From: Nitrosomonas sp.
Lineage (GTDB): Bacteria > Pseudomonadota > Gammaproteobacteria > Burkholderiales > Nitrosomonadaceae
DNA: 64,000 nucleotides
Assembly (NCBI GenBank): GCA_019745325.1
Contig: JAIETK010000010.1
Coordinates: 1 to 64,000 of the forward strand
Direction of reading: 5' to 3'
Translations under genes and position numbers: made by a program
Notes under the pieces: generated by a model
What the model saw: the letters and a program-made list of their open reading frames with translations, nothing else
Database searches by the model: none
Told to the model about the DNA's origin: nothing
Shown here: positions 16,242 through 26,119 of the stretch, piece by piece
Layout: each line of letters starts with the position of its first letter
Numbering within the stretch: position 1 is the first letter of the stretch

Positions 16242-17300
16242 ATGAACGAGTTTATTGGCAACATGTTGAAATTTCTTTCGATTGAGTCGCTGATGGAAAA
16301 AGGCTGGCTGGAGTTGACGCAAATCACGATGCCGCTTTTCCTGTTATTCCTGGTGTTTTTCGGGTTGAGTTTCTATATTCAACATAAGCGATGGAAAGCA
16401 GTCGCGTCGGTCATTTGCGCGCTGGTTGCGTTTGTCTATTTGCCGTATGAGTTTTACCGCCAATCGATGGTATCCGCTCGGGCGCATACCAATGTCGGTG
16501 AGGTTCAGGGGAATTTGCAGGAATTTCTGGATTCCGCCAGTCTGGCGCATGCCAAAGGCATCGTGGATAAAGAAGCGGCCGCAAGCGTATTGGATGAAAT
16601 GATTCATGGCATCAAGCCGGATAAGAAGAAGGAGTTGATTTTGATTTCCTGGCTGGTGGCGGAAAATGAGAAAAATGCGCTGGCGCAAATTGACGGCAAG
16701 CAAAAAACGCTGGCTGACGATCTCAAATCCGATTTGGCGGCGGCCAAAACCGAAATCATCGATTCGCGCCCGCCAGTCGATAAAATTTCCGAAACCATCG
16801 TGCGGAAACTGGACGACGATGTCAAAGTGCTGGTTGAAAAGAAAATGCAAGCTTTCAAGGAGGAACTCGACGGCTCCCTGGATAGCTTTAAAGACGGCAT
16901 CAACACCTTCGTGCAAGCAGAACTGAATAATTACCAGACTAAATTGGCGGGCATTACGCAGCAAAATGTCGATGAACTGAGAAATGTTTCCAACCGGGTT
17001 AACCAGGCGCTTACCGAGCAGGTTAGAAAAATCAATCAAGAATCATTGAAAAAACTGGATGACACCAAAGAAAGCATTGAGGGACTCGGCGCCGCTTCGG
17101 ACAGCAATTTGCGAAACATTACGCAACAAATGAAGCAATTGTCGGCAGCTATCGAAACCGCTCAAAAGGTTGCGCAGAAAAGAAACGAAATCCTGTTTGA
17201 GTATAACGAATGTATGCGAACGACGGGGGTATTGGATCTGGGTGGTAAAGGCGAGCAATGCAAATCCAAGTATCAGCAGGATTTGTCTGGTTTGAAATAA
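16242..17300 (+). CDS. Membrane-anchored coiled-coil protein of unknown function
   Basis: A 352-aa protein not recognised as a named family. Two transmembrane helices (about residues 28-46 and 53-69) are followed by a long charged region predicted to be helical and coiled-coil (about 100-320), rich in Lys, Asp, Glu and Gln. Two Cys residues near the C-terminus (NECMRTTG, GEQCKSK) could form a disulfide. The ATG at 16242 has GGGGAG at good spacing. It is divergent from the deacetylase-family gene and stands alone. The layout suggests a membrane scaffold, but no function can be assigned. Confidence 0.8.
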   Translation: MNEFIGNMLKFLSIESLMEKGWLELTQITMPLFLLFLVFFGLSFYIQHKRWKAVASVICALVAFVYLPYEFYRQSMVSARAHTNVGEVQGNLQEFLDSASLAHAKGIVDKEAAASVLDEMIHGIKPDKKKELILISWLVAENEKNALAQIDGKQKTLADDLKSDLAAAKTEIIDSRPPVDKISETIVRKLDDDVKVLVEKKMQAFKEELDGSLDSFKDGINTFVQAELNNYQTKLAGITQQNVDELRNVSNRVNQALTEQVRKINQESLKKLDDTKESIEGLGAASDSNLRNITQQMKQLSAAIETAQKVAQKRNEILFEYNECMRTTGVLDLGGKGEQCKSKYQQDLSGLK

Positions 17301-17311
17301 TCAATCGCTGC

Positions 17312-17349
17312 CGGTCTGATGGCAGTTATTTGAGATAGCCATCAGACCG
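17312..17349. terminator. Bidirectional hairpin between convergent genes
   Basis: CGGTCTGATGGC (17312-17323) is perfectly complementary to GCCATCAGACCG (17338-17349) around a 14-base loop. It lies between the 3' ends of the coiled-coil gene (+) and the exchanger gene (-). No T tract follows on either strand, so intrinsic termination is only probable. Confidence 0.5.
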
Positions 17350-17361
17350 CGCCGGCCATCG

Positions 17362-18348
17362 TCATGTGCGCAGCATGACCAGCATAGTCAGATAGAAGAT
17401 GTACGCAGTTACAAAAACAATCCCTTCATTGCGCGATACCATCCGCTCGCTGCGGAATACCGGCAGGCAAGCAATGGCGACGATTGCCGCCAGCGGCAAA
17501 TCGATCCATAAAATATCATCCTCAACGCCGATTCCGCCAGGGGCGGCCAGCGTAGTCAAACCCAGGATCACCAGAATGTTGTAGATACTGCTGCCGATCA
17601 AGTTGCCGACCGCTACGTCCCGGTCATTCCGGTAAGTGGCTACGAGTGTCGTTACCAGTTCCGGCGCGGATGTGCCGATGGCAACGATTGTCAATCCGAT
17701 GAAAGCATCGGAGACGTTGTAAGTCTTGGCAATGTTCACCGCCCCCGCGACCAGCAAATCCGCACCCAATACCGTTAGCGCCATGCCTGTGAACAACAGC
17801 AATGACTGTAGAGCATATTGCGGATACCGGTGTGCTTTGGGAATGGGCTTCTCACCGAATTCCTCCGAAAATTCTTTCTTGGTTGCGGCACTTTCCTTGC
17901 GGCTTTCTTTGATCAGCAAGATCGTATACAACACCGCCGCAAGCACCAGCAGCGTACCTTCGATCCGGGACAGGACGCCGTCAAGCGACATTAGAATCAA
18001 AATGAAAGCCGATCCGATCATCACCGGCACATCGAGTTTGATGCTCAGAAGCCGGATTGGCAACGGGCGGATAACCGCACTCAGGCCCAGGATAAACAAA
18101 ATGTTGAGGATATTGGTGCCAGCGATATTGCCGATCGCTAGCGAACCTTTATCCTCCGCGACCGCCGTGATGCCGACCGCCAGCTCGGGGGTGCTGGTTC
18201 CGATCGAAACGATGGTCAAGCCGATAACGATCGGGCTGACACCGAGCATTGCGGCTACCCGGGTAGCGCTGCGCAGCAGCATCTCGGCTCCCAGGACGAT
18301 GATCACCAAGCCGCCGAGGAAGATGATGACCGGATGTAATTCGATCAT
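17362..18348 (-). CDS. Na+/Ca2+ exchanger-family membrane antiporter (YrbG-like)
   Basis: A 328-aa inner-membrane protein of the CaCA superfamily with about ten transmembrane helices. The two internal alpha repeats are visible as GLTIVSIGTSTPELAVG in the first half and GLTIVAIGTSAPELVTT in the second, each with the ion-binding Glu in inverted topology. A hydrophilic loop (ESRKESAATKKEFSEEFGEK) separates the halves. Expected to extrude Ca2+ or a similar cation. Its ATG overlaps the stop of the universal stress protein gene by 4 bp, so the two are coupled in one operon. Confidence 0.87.
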   Translation of the reverse strand: MIELHPVIIFLGGLVIIVLGAEMLLRSATRVAAMLGVSPIVIGLTIVSIGTSTPELAVGITAVAEDKGSLAIGNIAGTNILNILFILGLSAVIRPLPIRLLSIKLDVPVMIGSAFILILMSLDGVLSRIEGTLLVLAAVLYTILLIKESRKESAATKKEFSEEFGEKPIPKAHRYPQYALQSLLLFTGMALTVLGADLLVAGAVNIAKTYNVSDAFIGLTIVAIGTSAPELVTTLVATYRNDRDVAVGNLIGSSIYNILVILGLTTLAAPGGIGVEDDILWIDLPLAAIVAIACLPVFRSERMVSRNEGIVFVTAYIFYLTMLVMLRT

Positions 18349-20201
18349 TCGCTCTGCTTATCTGCCGCGGGCACCACGAGTACATCCGAAGAAATCCATT
18401 GCAAAACCCGGTTAAGGGAATTTTTGAACAGCGTATCGAACAAACCGGTGTTTTCACTGGAACCCATCACGACCAGATCAATTGCGTGCCGGCGGACATA
18501 CCGGGTGAGTGAAGTTTCCAATGCTTCATCCACCGGTACGATGTGTCTGATTCGTGACCGGGGGATGCCGTTGCTGGTGACGAACCGCTCACAACGTTCA
18601 TGAACTGCGGAACTGGCAAGTTTTAACGCCGCGCTTTCCGGCGTGGAACCCATCGCTTTGGGACGCTCGTGTGCGTAAAACACATCCACGGCGGATTGCG
18701 GGAACCACTGCGCGGCGGCAAGCAACGCGGCACTGGAATTCCGGGATAAGTCGGTGGCGGCGACAATATTGCGATACGGCCCACGCACACGATTGCGGAC
18801 GATCAGCAGCGGCTGCTCCAATGTCTGCGACAATTTCTCGACAGTGGATCCTAGCAGAAAACGCCCGAGCGGTTCGTCCCGCGCTACGCCGGTTATCACT
18901 AATCCAGCGCCGGTTTGCCTGGCAACGAGGGTGATCGAATCCGCAGGCGCGGTTGAGCGGACCAACCGGATGTCGGCGCGCGATCCCATGTTCGCCAGAT
19001 CCTGGCTTAATTGATGACGCGCATCGTGTTGCAAATCAAACGATTGATCGCCTGCGGACCATGCCAGGATTTGATCCGGCGCGCCGGGAACATCGAAGAC
19101 ATTGAGCGCTGTCAGATGCGACTGCCAAGCCTGCGCCAGCTGGATAGACCGGTCGAGCGCGCGGTCGCAGCGCGGGCTTAGATCGGTCGCCAGCAGTAAA
19201 TGCGTCGGCGGCGGGAAGGACGGTGAGGGGGGCGCATCTTTTTCCGTACCCGGTTCGCCGGAAATGCGGTCGCCGGTTTGCATTCCGCCGAGCGTTGCCA
19301 ATTCCGGAGAACGCGCATCGACGATTACCAAGAGATCCGTTGGCGCTTCGTCCAACACCCGTTTGGTGACGCTTCCCAGCAATAATTCTTCGGTAACGTG
19401 CGTGCCATGCTTGCCCATAACGATCAGATCGCAATCTTGACGTTCGGCTTGATTGAGGATGGCGCGCGTGGCGTCGCCGCACTCCACCTGCGCGTGATAC
19501 TGATCTTGCGTCAAGCCTGCATTCCGGGCCAGTTCGTGCAGTAAATGCAACGCTTTCTCGCAGGCTTCGTGCCGGTAGCGCTTAATGTCATCTTGGGTGA
19601 TGCCGGCGTAATTCAACAACCCTTCGAACGGCACGTCGAATGCATGGAACAGCACGATACCGGCATCGGGAGCGATCTCACGGGTTATCCGGAGGGCAAG
19701 TTCCGAGGCCGGCGAAAAATCGATCGCCAGTAAAGCTTTCTTGTACGAGCCGCGGACGCCGGTTTTCACAATCAATACCGGGCAATGGCATTTGCGCAGC
19801 AGATGCGAGGCGATCGAACCAATTAGAAGCCGGCGCAATGCGTTATCCCCGCGGGAACCGGCAATGACAAGATCCGCGCTCGTTGAGGCGGCGCAAGCCG
19901 GAATCGCCGCGGCGGGCAATCCCTCCTCGACTAGAATTTCAGCAGTTACTCCGCGGTTGCGGGAAGTATCGGAAATGATCGAATGCAATTCATTACGCTG
20001 CTTATCGACCAGCTTGCTCGTGACGGCGGCAGCCTGGTCCCCGATAAGATCCTGCAGCGAACCCAGAGCGTTCAGCCCGAGAGCATGCATGACCGTGCAG
20101 CGGGCCGAAGTTATCCCGGAAATATCGAAGCCTCGCTCGATGGCTTGCAAGGATGGGGATGACAAATCCGTTGCAACAAAGACATGGTTAATCAGTTTCA
20201 T
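18345..20201 (-). CDS. Four-domain universal stress protein
   Basis: A 618-aa protein made of four tandem UspA domains (about 1-148, 149-292, 325-463 and 464-618); most bacterial UspA proteins have one or two. The ATP-binding G-x2-G-x9-G-[ST] signature is readable in domain 1 (GSRGDNALRRLLIGS) and domain 2 (GKHGTHVTEELLLGS), altered in domain 3 (GVARDEPLGRFLLGS) and lost in domain 4 (GSSENTGLFDTLFKNS). This suggests nucleotide binding by the N-terminal pair only. It lies between a P-type ATPase and a cation exchanger on the same strand, so a link to ion stress is likely but inferred. Confidence 0.88.
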   Translation of the reverse strand: MKLINHVFVATDLSSPSLQAIERGFDISGITSARCTVMHALGLNALGSLQDLIGDQAAAVTSKLVDKQRNELHSIISDTSRNRGVTAEILVEEGLPAAAIPACAASTSADLVIAGSRGDNALRRLLIGSIASHLLRKCHCPVLIVKTGVRGSYKKALLAIDFSPASELALRITREIAPDAGIVLFHAFDVPFEGLLNYAGITQDDIKRYRHEACEKALHLLHELARNAGLTQDQYHAQVECGDATRAILNQAERQDCDLIVMGKHGTHVTEELLLGSVTKRVLDEAPTDLLVIVDARSPELATLGGMQTGDRISGEPGTEKDAPPSPSFPPPTHLLLATDLSPRCDRALDRSIQLAQAWQSHLTALNVFDVPGAPDQILAWSAGDQSFDLQHDARHQLSQDLANMGSRADIRLVRSTAPADSITLVARQTGAGLVITGVARDEPLGRFLLGSTVEKLSQTLEQPLLIVRNRVRGPYRNIVAATDLSRNSSAALLAAAQWFPQSAVDVFYAHERPKAMGSTPESAALKLASSAVHERCERFVTSNGIPRSRIRHIVPVDEALETSLTRYVRRHAIDLVVMGSSENTGLFDTLFKNSLNRVLQWISSDVLVVPAADKQSE

Positions 20202-20243
20202 TAATAGCGCTCCTTTGCGTATGGAATATATGCAACCGGCTTT

Positions 20244-22976
20244 TCACAAACGGTCGATTCTGGCGATACGCAGGAAAGTTTTTTCCGCTTCAACGCACAG
20301 GAACAATAGTAAGCCCAAGCTGAGTATAGCCGCCCAGGAATGAATATCGAGTGCGACACTTTTGAAAAGATGATGCATCGGTGCTGTGTAGGTAAAGGCG
20401 AGTTGTAGCACGATCAGAATGCCGGATACCAGCAGAACCGCCGGGTTGCCGCGTAGCGTTTCCAGTCTGAATGCGTGCGCCGTAAAATGACGGACATTGA
20501 ATAGGTAAAACAGTTCGCACACCACAATCATATTGACTGCGGCGGTGCGTGCCGTCTCGAGGCTGCTGCCGCGTTGCAATTCCCAATTGAAGATGGCGAA
20601 TGTCGCGGCTACCATCAAAACGATCACAAACAGAATCCGCAACCCGAGTGCTTGCGTGATCAAAGGCTCGCCGGGCGGGCGTGGCGCAAGCGTCATGACA
20701 CCCCGCTCCGCCGGTTCAAATGCCAAAGCCAATGCCAGCGTGACCGACGTGACCGTGTTTACCCATAGGATCTGACCGGCGGTTACCGGTAGCGGTAAAC
20801 CAGCAAAGATTGCCAGCAGAATGACACCGGCTTCGCCGCCATTGGTAGGCAGCATGTGCATCAGCGATTTCTTGATATTGTCGTAAACCACGCGGCCTTC
20901 GCGGATAGCGCTGGCAATCGTGGCGAAGTTGTCATCCGTCAAAACCAGATCGGATGCTTCGCGGGCAGCATCGGTGCCTTTTTGGCCCATGGCGACTCCT
21001 ATGTCAGCCGCCTTCAATGCCGGTGCGTCGTTTACACCGTCTCCGGTCATTGCCACGAGATGACCTTGCGACTGCAAGGCGGTGATCAGCCTCAGTTTAT
21101 GCTCCGGTGTGGCGCGGGCAAAGATATCGGTGGTCAGCGCATGTTCACGTAACGCGCTGTCATCCAGGTTTTCGATCGCATCACCCGTCAGGGTTCGTCC
21201 GGAAACCAGGCCGAGCTGGCTGCCGATCGCCGCCGCTGTGATCGCATGATCGCCAGTCACCATCTTGACCCTCACACCCGCCGAGTGGCATTCGGCGACT
21301 GCTGCAATCGCTTCTTCCCGGGGCGGATCAATGATGCCCACCAGCCCCAACAGCTCAAAGCGAGGCATGATGTCGCTGACTTCAATGTCTTGCCGGTTCT
21401 CTGACCATTGTGCTTGGGCGAGCGCTAACACCCGTTCACCTGCTTGAGCGGCACGTGTGACGGCGGCTTCCCAATAATCTCGATCGATAGCAGCGCCGCC
21501 GGATTGCGTTTTACAGAGCGCGAAGACGCGCTCCGGCGCGCCTTTCAAAAACAATAAGTGGCGTCCGCCGTGATCGTGATTCAGCGTGACCATGTATTGC
21601 CGCTCGGATTCGAACGGAATCGCGTCGACGCGAGGCCACTGCGGCGCAGCGCCGGACGGTTCCATGCCCGCTTTGTGAGCCAGCGTCATCAAGGCGCCTT
21701 CCGTCGGATCGCCGGTCAGCATCCAGTTGCCGGCGGCATCATGATGAATTCGGGCGTCGTTGCAAAGCAGCGCGCATCGCGCCAAATCCTCGAATCCGGC
21801 AATGGCTGCCGGGGCGATACTGACGCCGTTGATGTGAAAACCGCCGTCCGGCGCATATCCTGCGCCTGACACCGTTATCTCGCAATCGGCCAATACCAGC
21901 CGGACTGCGGTCATTTCATTCCGGGTCAGCGTACCGGTTTTGTCGGTGCAGATCACCGAAACCGAGCCGAGGGTTTCGACTGCCGGCAGACGTCTGACGA
22001 TGGTTTTCTTGCGCGCCATGACCCGGGTGCCGATCGCCAGCACGATTGTCACGATGGCCGGCATACCTTCGGGAATCGCGGCGACTGCCAACCCGACAAC
22101 TGCGAGAAATAAATCGAACCATGGAAGTTGAGCGATGTAATAACCGTACAACAGCGTTACTGCCGCGACCCCCAAAATGAAAGCGGTGATTTGCCGGGCG
22201 AACTGATCCAGCCGCCGCGTCAGCGGTGTCACCAAGCTTTTGACATCGCTCACCATCGTGCCGATGCGTCCGATTTCCGTAAGCACGCCGGTAGCGACAA
22301 CGATGCCTTGCGCCTGGCCATAACTTACCAGCGTCCCGGAATAGCACATATTGGTCCGGTCCGCCAGATTGGCTTGCTGGGATACGGCGGCCGATACTTT
22401 TTCGACCGGTGCCGATTCGCCCGTGAGAGCGGATTCGATGACTTGCAGATTCCGCGTATGAATCAGGCGCAGGTCAGCGGGAATTTTGTCGCCCGATTCC
22501 AGCAACACCAGATCGCCGGGAACCAGTTGTGCCGCATCGATGTGCTGGCGCTCGCCGTCGCGCACGACCGCAGCGCGTGCCGCCAGCATACCGCGGACTG
22601 CATCGAGCGCCCGCTCAGCCTTACCTTCCTGGACGAATCCGATGACGGCGTTAATGACGACAACGCCAAGAATGACCAACGCATCGACCAATCCGCCTAA
22701 TGCAAGGGTAACCGATCCAGCCAGCAGCAGAACGTAGATCAACGGATTGTGAAACTGCAAAAGGAATCTAAGCCACGCGGCCCGGCGGACCGGCTCCGGC
22801 AGACAGTTCTCGCCGAAATCGTTCAAGCGCTGAGCGGCCTCTTGCGCCGTCAACCCCGATTGCTTGGAAGTTTTCCAGAGAGCGGCGACTTCATCGAGCG
22901 GCAATGCATGCCATGCCAATCCGTTGAGGTTTTTGCCGGATGATTTCTCATCGTGTTTCGCAGCGTTATTTTCCAT
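20244..22976 (-). CDS. P-type cation-transporting ATPase (P2-like, HAD superfamily)
   Basis: A 910-aa transport ATPase with an N-terminal cation-ATPase domain (WHALPLDEVAALW), TGES, phosphorylation motif DKTGTLT, KGAPE in the nucleotide domain, and TGDGVNDAPAL in the hinge. Transmembrane helix 4 carries PEGMP, like the PEGLP of Ca2+ pumps. Helix 6 reads WVNTVTSVTLALALAFEP, lacking the Asp that binds Ca2+ in SERCA (NxxTD). The substrate is therefore not secure: this resembles cyanobacterial PMA1-type cation ATPases. It starts a minus-strand group followed by the stress protein and the exchanger. Confidence 0.9.
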   Translation of the reverse strand: MENNAAKHDEKSSGKNLNGLAWHALPLDEVAALWKTSKQSGLTAQEAAQRLNDFGENCLPEPVRRAAWLRFLLQFHNPLIYVLLLAGSVTLALGGLVDALVILGVVVINAVIGFVQEGKAERALDAVRGMLAARAAVVRDGERQHIDAAQLVPGDLVLLESGDKIPADLRLIHTRNLQVIESALTGESAPVEKVSAAVSQQANLADRTNMCYSGTLVSYGQAQGIVVATGVLTEIGRIGTMVSDVKSLVTPLTRRLDQFARQITAFILGVAAVTLLYGYYIAQLPWFDLFLAVVGLAVAAIPEGMPAIVTIVLAIGTRVMARKKTIVRRLPAVETLGSVSVICTDKTGTLTRNEMTAVRLVLADCEITVSGAGYAPDGGFHINGVSIAPAAIAGFEDLARCALLCNDARIHHDAAGNWMLTGDPTEGALMTLAHKAGMEPSGAAPQWPRVDAIPFESERQYMVTLNHDHGGRHLLFLKGAPERVFALCKTQSGGAAIDRDYWEAAVTRAAQAGERVLALAQAQWSENRQDIEVSDIMPRFELLGLVGIIDPPREEAIAAVAECHSAGVRVKMVTGDHAITAAAIGSQLGLVSGRTLTGDAIENLDDSALREHALTTDIFARATPEHKLRLITALQSQGHLVAMTGDGVNDAPALKAADIGVAMGQKGTDAAREASDLVLTDDNFATIASAIREGRVVYDNIKKSLMHMLPTNGGEAGVILLAIFAGLPLPVTAGQILWVNTVTSVTLALALAFEPAERGVMTLAPRPPGEPLITQALGLRILFVIVLMVAATFAIFNWELQRGSSLETARTAAVNMIVVCELFYLFNVRHFTAHAFRLETLRGNPAVLLVSGILIVLQLAFTYTAPMHHLFKSVALDIHSWAAILSLGLLLFLCVEAEKTFLRIARIDRL

Positions 22977-22978
22977 CG

Positions 22979-23161
22979 TTATGCTGATTCCTCATCGTCA
23001 GTACATGGAACCTTAATCAAGGTGCGGGAAACCCAATTCGTATTGTAATCATCGTCCGGTGTGAAATAGCGCTCGCGCATTGGGCAATCAGCGGAGCAAG
23101 CGGCCGTACCGGGTATGTTTGCGGCAACAACCGTGGCAATCGTGTTCAAATCAGGAAACAT
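22979..23161 (-). CDS. Possible 60-codon leader ORF upstream of the ATPase
   Basis: An ATG-to-TGA frame of 60 codons ends two bases before the ATPase start, a spacing that would allow coupling. The product has three Cys in CSADC and PCTDDEESA and many acidic residues, with no recognised family. No ribosome site precedes the ATG, and codon use is not convincing. It could be a small regulatory leader or chance. Confidence 0.2.
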   Translation of the reverse strand: MFPDLNTIATVVAANIPGTAACSADCPMRERYFTPDDDYNTNWVSRTLIKVPCTDDEESA

Positions 23162-23593
23162 AAGCGCTTGTGTGATGGGAGTGCCGGCTAAAATAAAACG
23201 CTATGGCGCAGGGTTTATGCTTGCGGATGATTTCCTGCCAAGATGGAAATACGCGAAAATTTTACTGGCAATCACTGGCAGAGTAAACCTTGGTGTGGCA
23301 ATGATTCATTTAACCAATTAATTCCGAACGATAATCTCTCATCGCTACAGGGATCGGTGTCGTTCTGACAATAAATGCTCATCAAACGGAATTGTAGCTG
23401 GCGGACTCAATCAGTTAGTTGCTATTGATGTTGCAAAGCTGATATGGCGATTAATCAATGGCTTAATGTGATGATATTCAACAAAATCATATTTTTGTGT
23501 CTGCGTAAGCCAGCCGCCGCTCATGCAAAGCTCTTTAGAATTGATTTAATTGATGCTATGTTTCAAAAATAAATAACGATGTAAGGAAATCGT
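23162..23593. other. Non-coding region upstream of the YiiX-like gene
   Basis: This 430-bp stretch separates the divergently read ATPase group and the YiiX-like gene. It becomes AT-rich toward the latter. AAGGAA (about 23583-23588) is the ribosome site of the YiiX-like gene. No RNA gene, repeat or convincing coding frame is seen. Confidence 0.4.
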
Positions 23594-24385
23594 ATGGGGC
23601 AGGTGACTGAATTGGTGGGACGCGGCTTGGCAAGATTTTTGACCAAACCGGTGCGGCAAAGTGTTCAGGTTGCGACGGTCAATCAGGAGCAACTGACGAC
23701 AACGCTTCAACCGGGCGACGTGCTGCTGGTTGAGGGCGATACTCGCATCAGTGTTGCCATTAAATATCTGACCCAGTCGACCTGGTCGCATGCCGCGCTG
23801 TATGTCGGCGATGTCTTGCCGCACGGCGCACCGTGGGAATTGCCAAAGGTATTGATTGAAGCCGATCTGAAAGAAGGGGTGCGCGCCATCACCTTAGCGC
23901 ATTATGCGCAAATGCACACACGCATATGCCGTCCGGTCGGGCTGAGCAATGAAGACCGTAAGCGGGTCGTCGATTTTGCGATTTCGCGCATAGGCCACCA
24001 ATACGATCTAAAGCACATTTTCGACTTGTTGCGCTACCTTTTGCCAACAGCGCCGGTGCCGACCAGATTCCGCAGACGCCTGCTCGCGCTTGGCAGCGGC
24101 GACCCAACGCGGGCGATTTGTTCAACGCTGATTGCACAAGCGTTCGAATCGGTGCGCTACCCGATACTTCCGGAAATCCGGCGCGCGTGGTCGAAGGATC
24201 CCAGGAATTTCGATTGCTACGCGGAAATCTATCACATCCGCCACTATAGTTTGTTTACACCGCGCGACTTCGATATCTCACCGTATTTCGATATCATCAA
24301 ACCCGTGCTGAAAAACGGCTTCGACTACCGCAAGCTTGCCTGGAGCGATGCGGAGCAAGAAGATGATCCTTGCGGATGCGATTAG
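23594..24385 (+). CDS. YiiX-like permuted NlpC/P60 cysteine peptidase
   Basis: A 263-aa protein with the circularly permuted papain fold of the YiiX/YebB group. LQPGDVLLVEGD opens the domain, TWSHAALYVGD carries the catalytic His, and the nucleophile Cys is in ICSTLIAQAF, placed after the His as expected for a permuted NlpC/P60 enzyme. Relatives act on peptidoglycan peptides or amide and thioester lipids; the substrate is unknown. No signal peptide is evident. It is preceded by AAGGAA at ideal spacing and is convergent with the transporter gene downstream. Confidence 0.75.
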   Translation: MGQVTELVGRGLARFLTKPVRQSVQVATVNQEQLTTTLQPGDVLLVEGDTRISVAIKYLTQSTWSHAALYVGDVLPHGAPWELPKVLIEADLKEGVRAITLAHYAQMHTRICRPVGLSNEDRKRVVDFAISRIGHQYDLKHIFDLLRYLLPTAPVPTRFRRRLLALGSGDPTRAICSTLIAQAFESVRYPILPEIRRAWSKDPRNFDCYAEIYHIRHYSLFTPRDFDISPYFDIIKPVLKNGFDYRKLAWSDAEQEDDPCGCD

Positions 24386-24427
24386 CGATGAAAAGAAACG
24401 CACTTATAAGCATTGGCTCACAATTCG

Positions 24428-26080
24428 TCAGGCATTGCGGAAACGTGAGTGCTTGACGATCAGAATCGTGACGAGCGGTATCACAAAACCGATGACCGTG
24501 ACGGTAATCAATAAATGCCCGAGTTCGCTGTAATCGGCGGGAATCGTGATCTGACCGGTAACCGCGTCCTTGACTTCGCGTTTGACTTCGTAGATCTGAT
24601 TAAGATATTTCGTGCCCAGTTGCGAAGCCGATAATGCCAGATTGGTAAAAGAAGCCATGACTGCAAAGAAAGTGGCTTTGAGTTTATCCGGCGCGGAGTT
24701 AGCGATCCATGCCAGCATCGGAATCATCGCGATTTGTCCCAGCGGCGATTCCAAGGCCGTATCAATCAGCACGATAAACCGGGCGTCGACCACGCCGCCT
24801 GTCATTGCCGCAGTCCATTCGTGCAATCCGAAATACATGCCGATGATCGGAAATGACAGAAAAGTGCCGACAACGGTCAAAAAGCCGATGATGTAAGCGA
24901 TCGAACGTTCCGCCATGAAGCGGCGGAAAATGAACATGCCGAACAAAGTCAGCGTTGCGCCGACCAGTGACAAGACGGCGAGAAATTGTTGATCAAATCC
25001 CAGTTCGTCGATCATCCACCAGGTAGAACCGGCGCCGGGGCCGGGGATGGCGCGGAAAATAAAAATCATGACCGCGGTGCCGACCAGCACGTTGCGGGCT
25101 TCGGGTTCCAATTCCCCGGTCAGGCGCCACATCAGAAACAGGATGATTGTTAAGGAAATGACAAAAATGATTTCCTCGCCGGCGGGTATCCGGCTCAAAC
25201 CGACGCTCAGCGATATGATGGTAAACGCCAGCCCGCCGCCGAGAATCCACCAATTAACCGGCGGTGATTCGGAGTGAACGCTGAGCAGTTTATCAACTTC
25301 TTGCCGGCTGTGGCCTTGCTCCAGAAAGCGTTTACGCTCGCGCCGTTGCAGCCAGGATGCGAATACCACGCCCAAAATCGAAATCAACGGGATGATCAGC
25401 GCCAATTCGTAAACCAGTAAATACACCGCTTCTTTTTCGGCTTCCGGTAACGCTCCTGCGTCGCGCAGCAAAAAAACATTGGCAACCGATACCAGCACGC
25501 CGCCGCCGATGATAGCAACGCGCCCAAGGGTTTGCATGGTGACATGCATCAGTTTGCGTTTTTCCAAATCCAGCTTATTGCCATTCTCATCGATGCGCGG
25601 CACCGCTTCGACGGTCATGGCATCGGCGACGACATCCTGTAACACATAACCGATAGGCGCCAGCAGCGCGGAGGTGACATACCAGGTTTCGACGGAGGCG
25701 ATGGCAACCATGGTTTCGGTGTGTCCCAGCAGACCGATCATGATTAACAGACTCAGCATGATCAAGCTGGCGCCGAGATACACCAGCAAGCCTTTCCATC
25801 GCCATATCAAATCGACCAGATGCCCCATCGGCATTTTGAGCGCCCAAGGCAGCATCATCCAGAATCCGAGCATGGCCAGAAACTCGGCGGATAACCCCAG
25901 TTTCTCCTTGACATAGAAGGTGCCGACGATGCCGGTCAGACCGGAAATGCCTGCGGCGACATACACCATCAAGGGCGGTAGATAAGATAATCGCATTTCA
26001 CGGCCAAGCCCCAGGATATTGGCGCTGAACCATTGCGCGATGACTGACAGGAAACCGGTAGCCGGTAGTAGATTTTTCAT
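24428..26080 (-). CDS. BT1/MFS-type membrane transporter
   Basis: A 550-aa integral membrane protein with about 12-14 hydrophobic helices. The N-terminal half (PPLMVYVAAGISGLTG, FYVKEKLGL, GFWMMLPWALKMPMG) resembles the folate-biopterin transporter (BT1) branch of the MFS. A cytoplasmic loop with LQRRERKRFLEQGHSRQE lies mid-protein. The transported substrate cannot be read from the sequence. It is transcribed from the degS side and is convergent with the peptidase gene. Confidence 0.72.
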   Translation of the reverse strand: MKNLLPATGFLSVIAQWFSANILGLGREMRLSYLPPLMVYVAAGISGLTGIVGTFYVKEKLGLSAEFLAMLGFWMMLPWALKMPMGHLVDLIWRWKGLLVYLGASLIMLSLLIMIGLLGHTETMVAIASVETWYVTSALLAPIGYVLQDVVADAMTVEAVPRIDENGNKLDLEKRKLMHVTMQTLGRVAIIGGGVLVSVANVFLLRDAGALPEAEKEAVYLLVYELALIIPLISILGVVFASWLQRRERKRFLEQGHSRQEVDKLLSVHSESPPVNWWILGGGLAFTIISLSVGLSRIPAGEEIIFVISLTIILFLMWRLTGELEPEARNVLVGTAVMIFIFRAIPGPGAGSTWWMIDELGFDQQFLAVLSLVGATLTLFGMFIFRRFMAERSIAYIIGFLTVVGTFLSFPIIGMYFGLHEWTAAMTGGVVDARFIVLIDTALESPLGQIAMIPMLAWIANSAPDKLKATFFAVMASFTNLALSASQLGTKYLNQIYEVKREVKDAVTGQITIPADYSELGHLLITVTVIGFVIPLVTILIVKHSRFRNA

Positions 26081-26119
26081 AGTGTTGTGAGATTTCTTTT
26101 TTTGATTTTATGGATAGCG

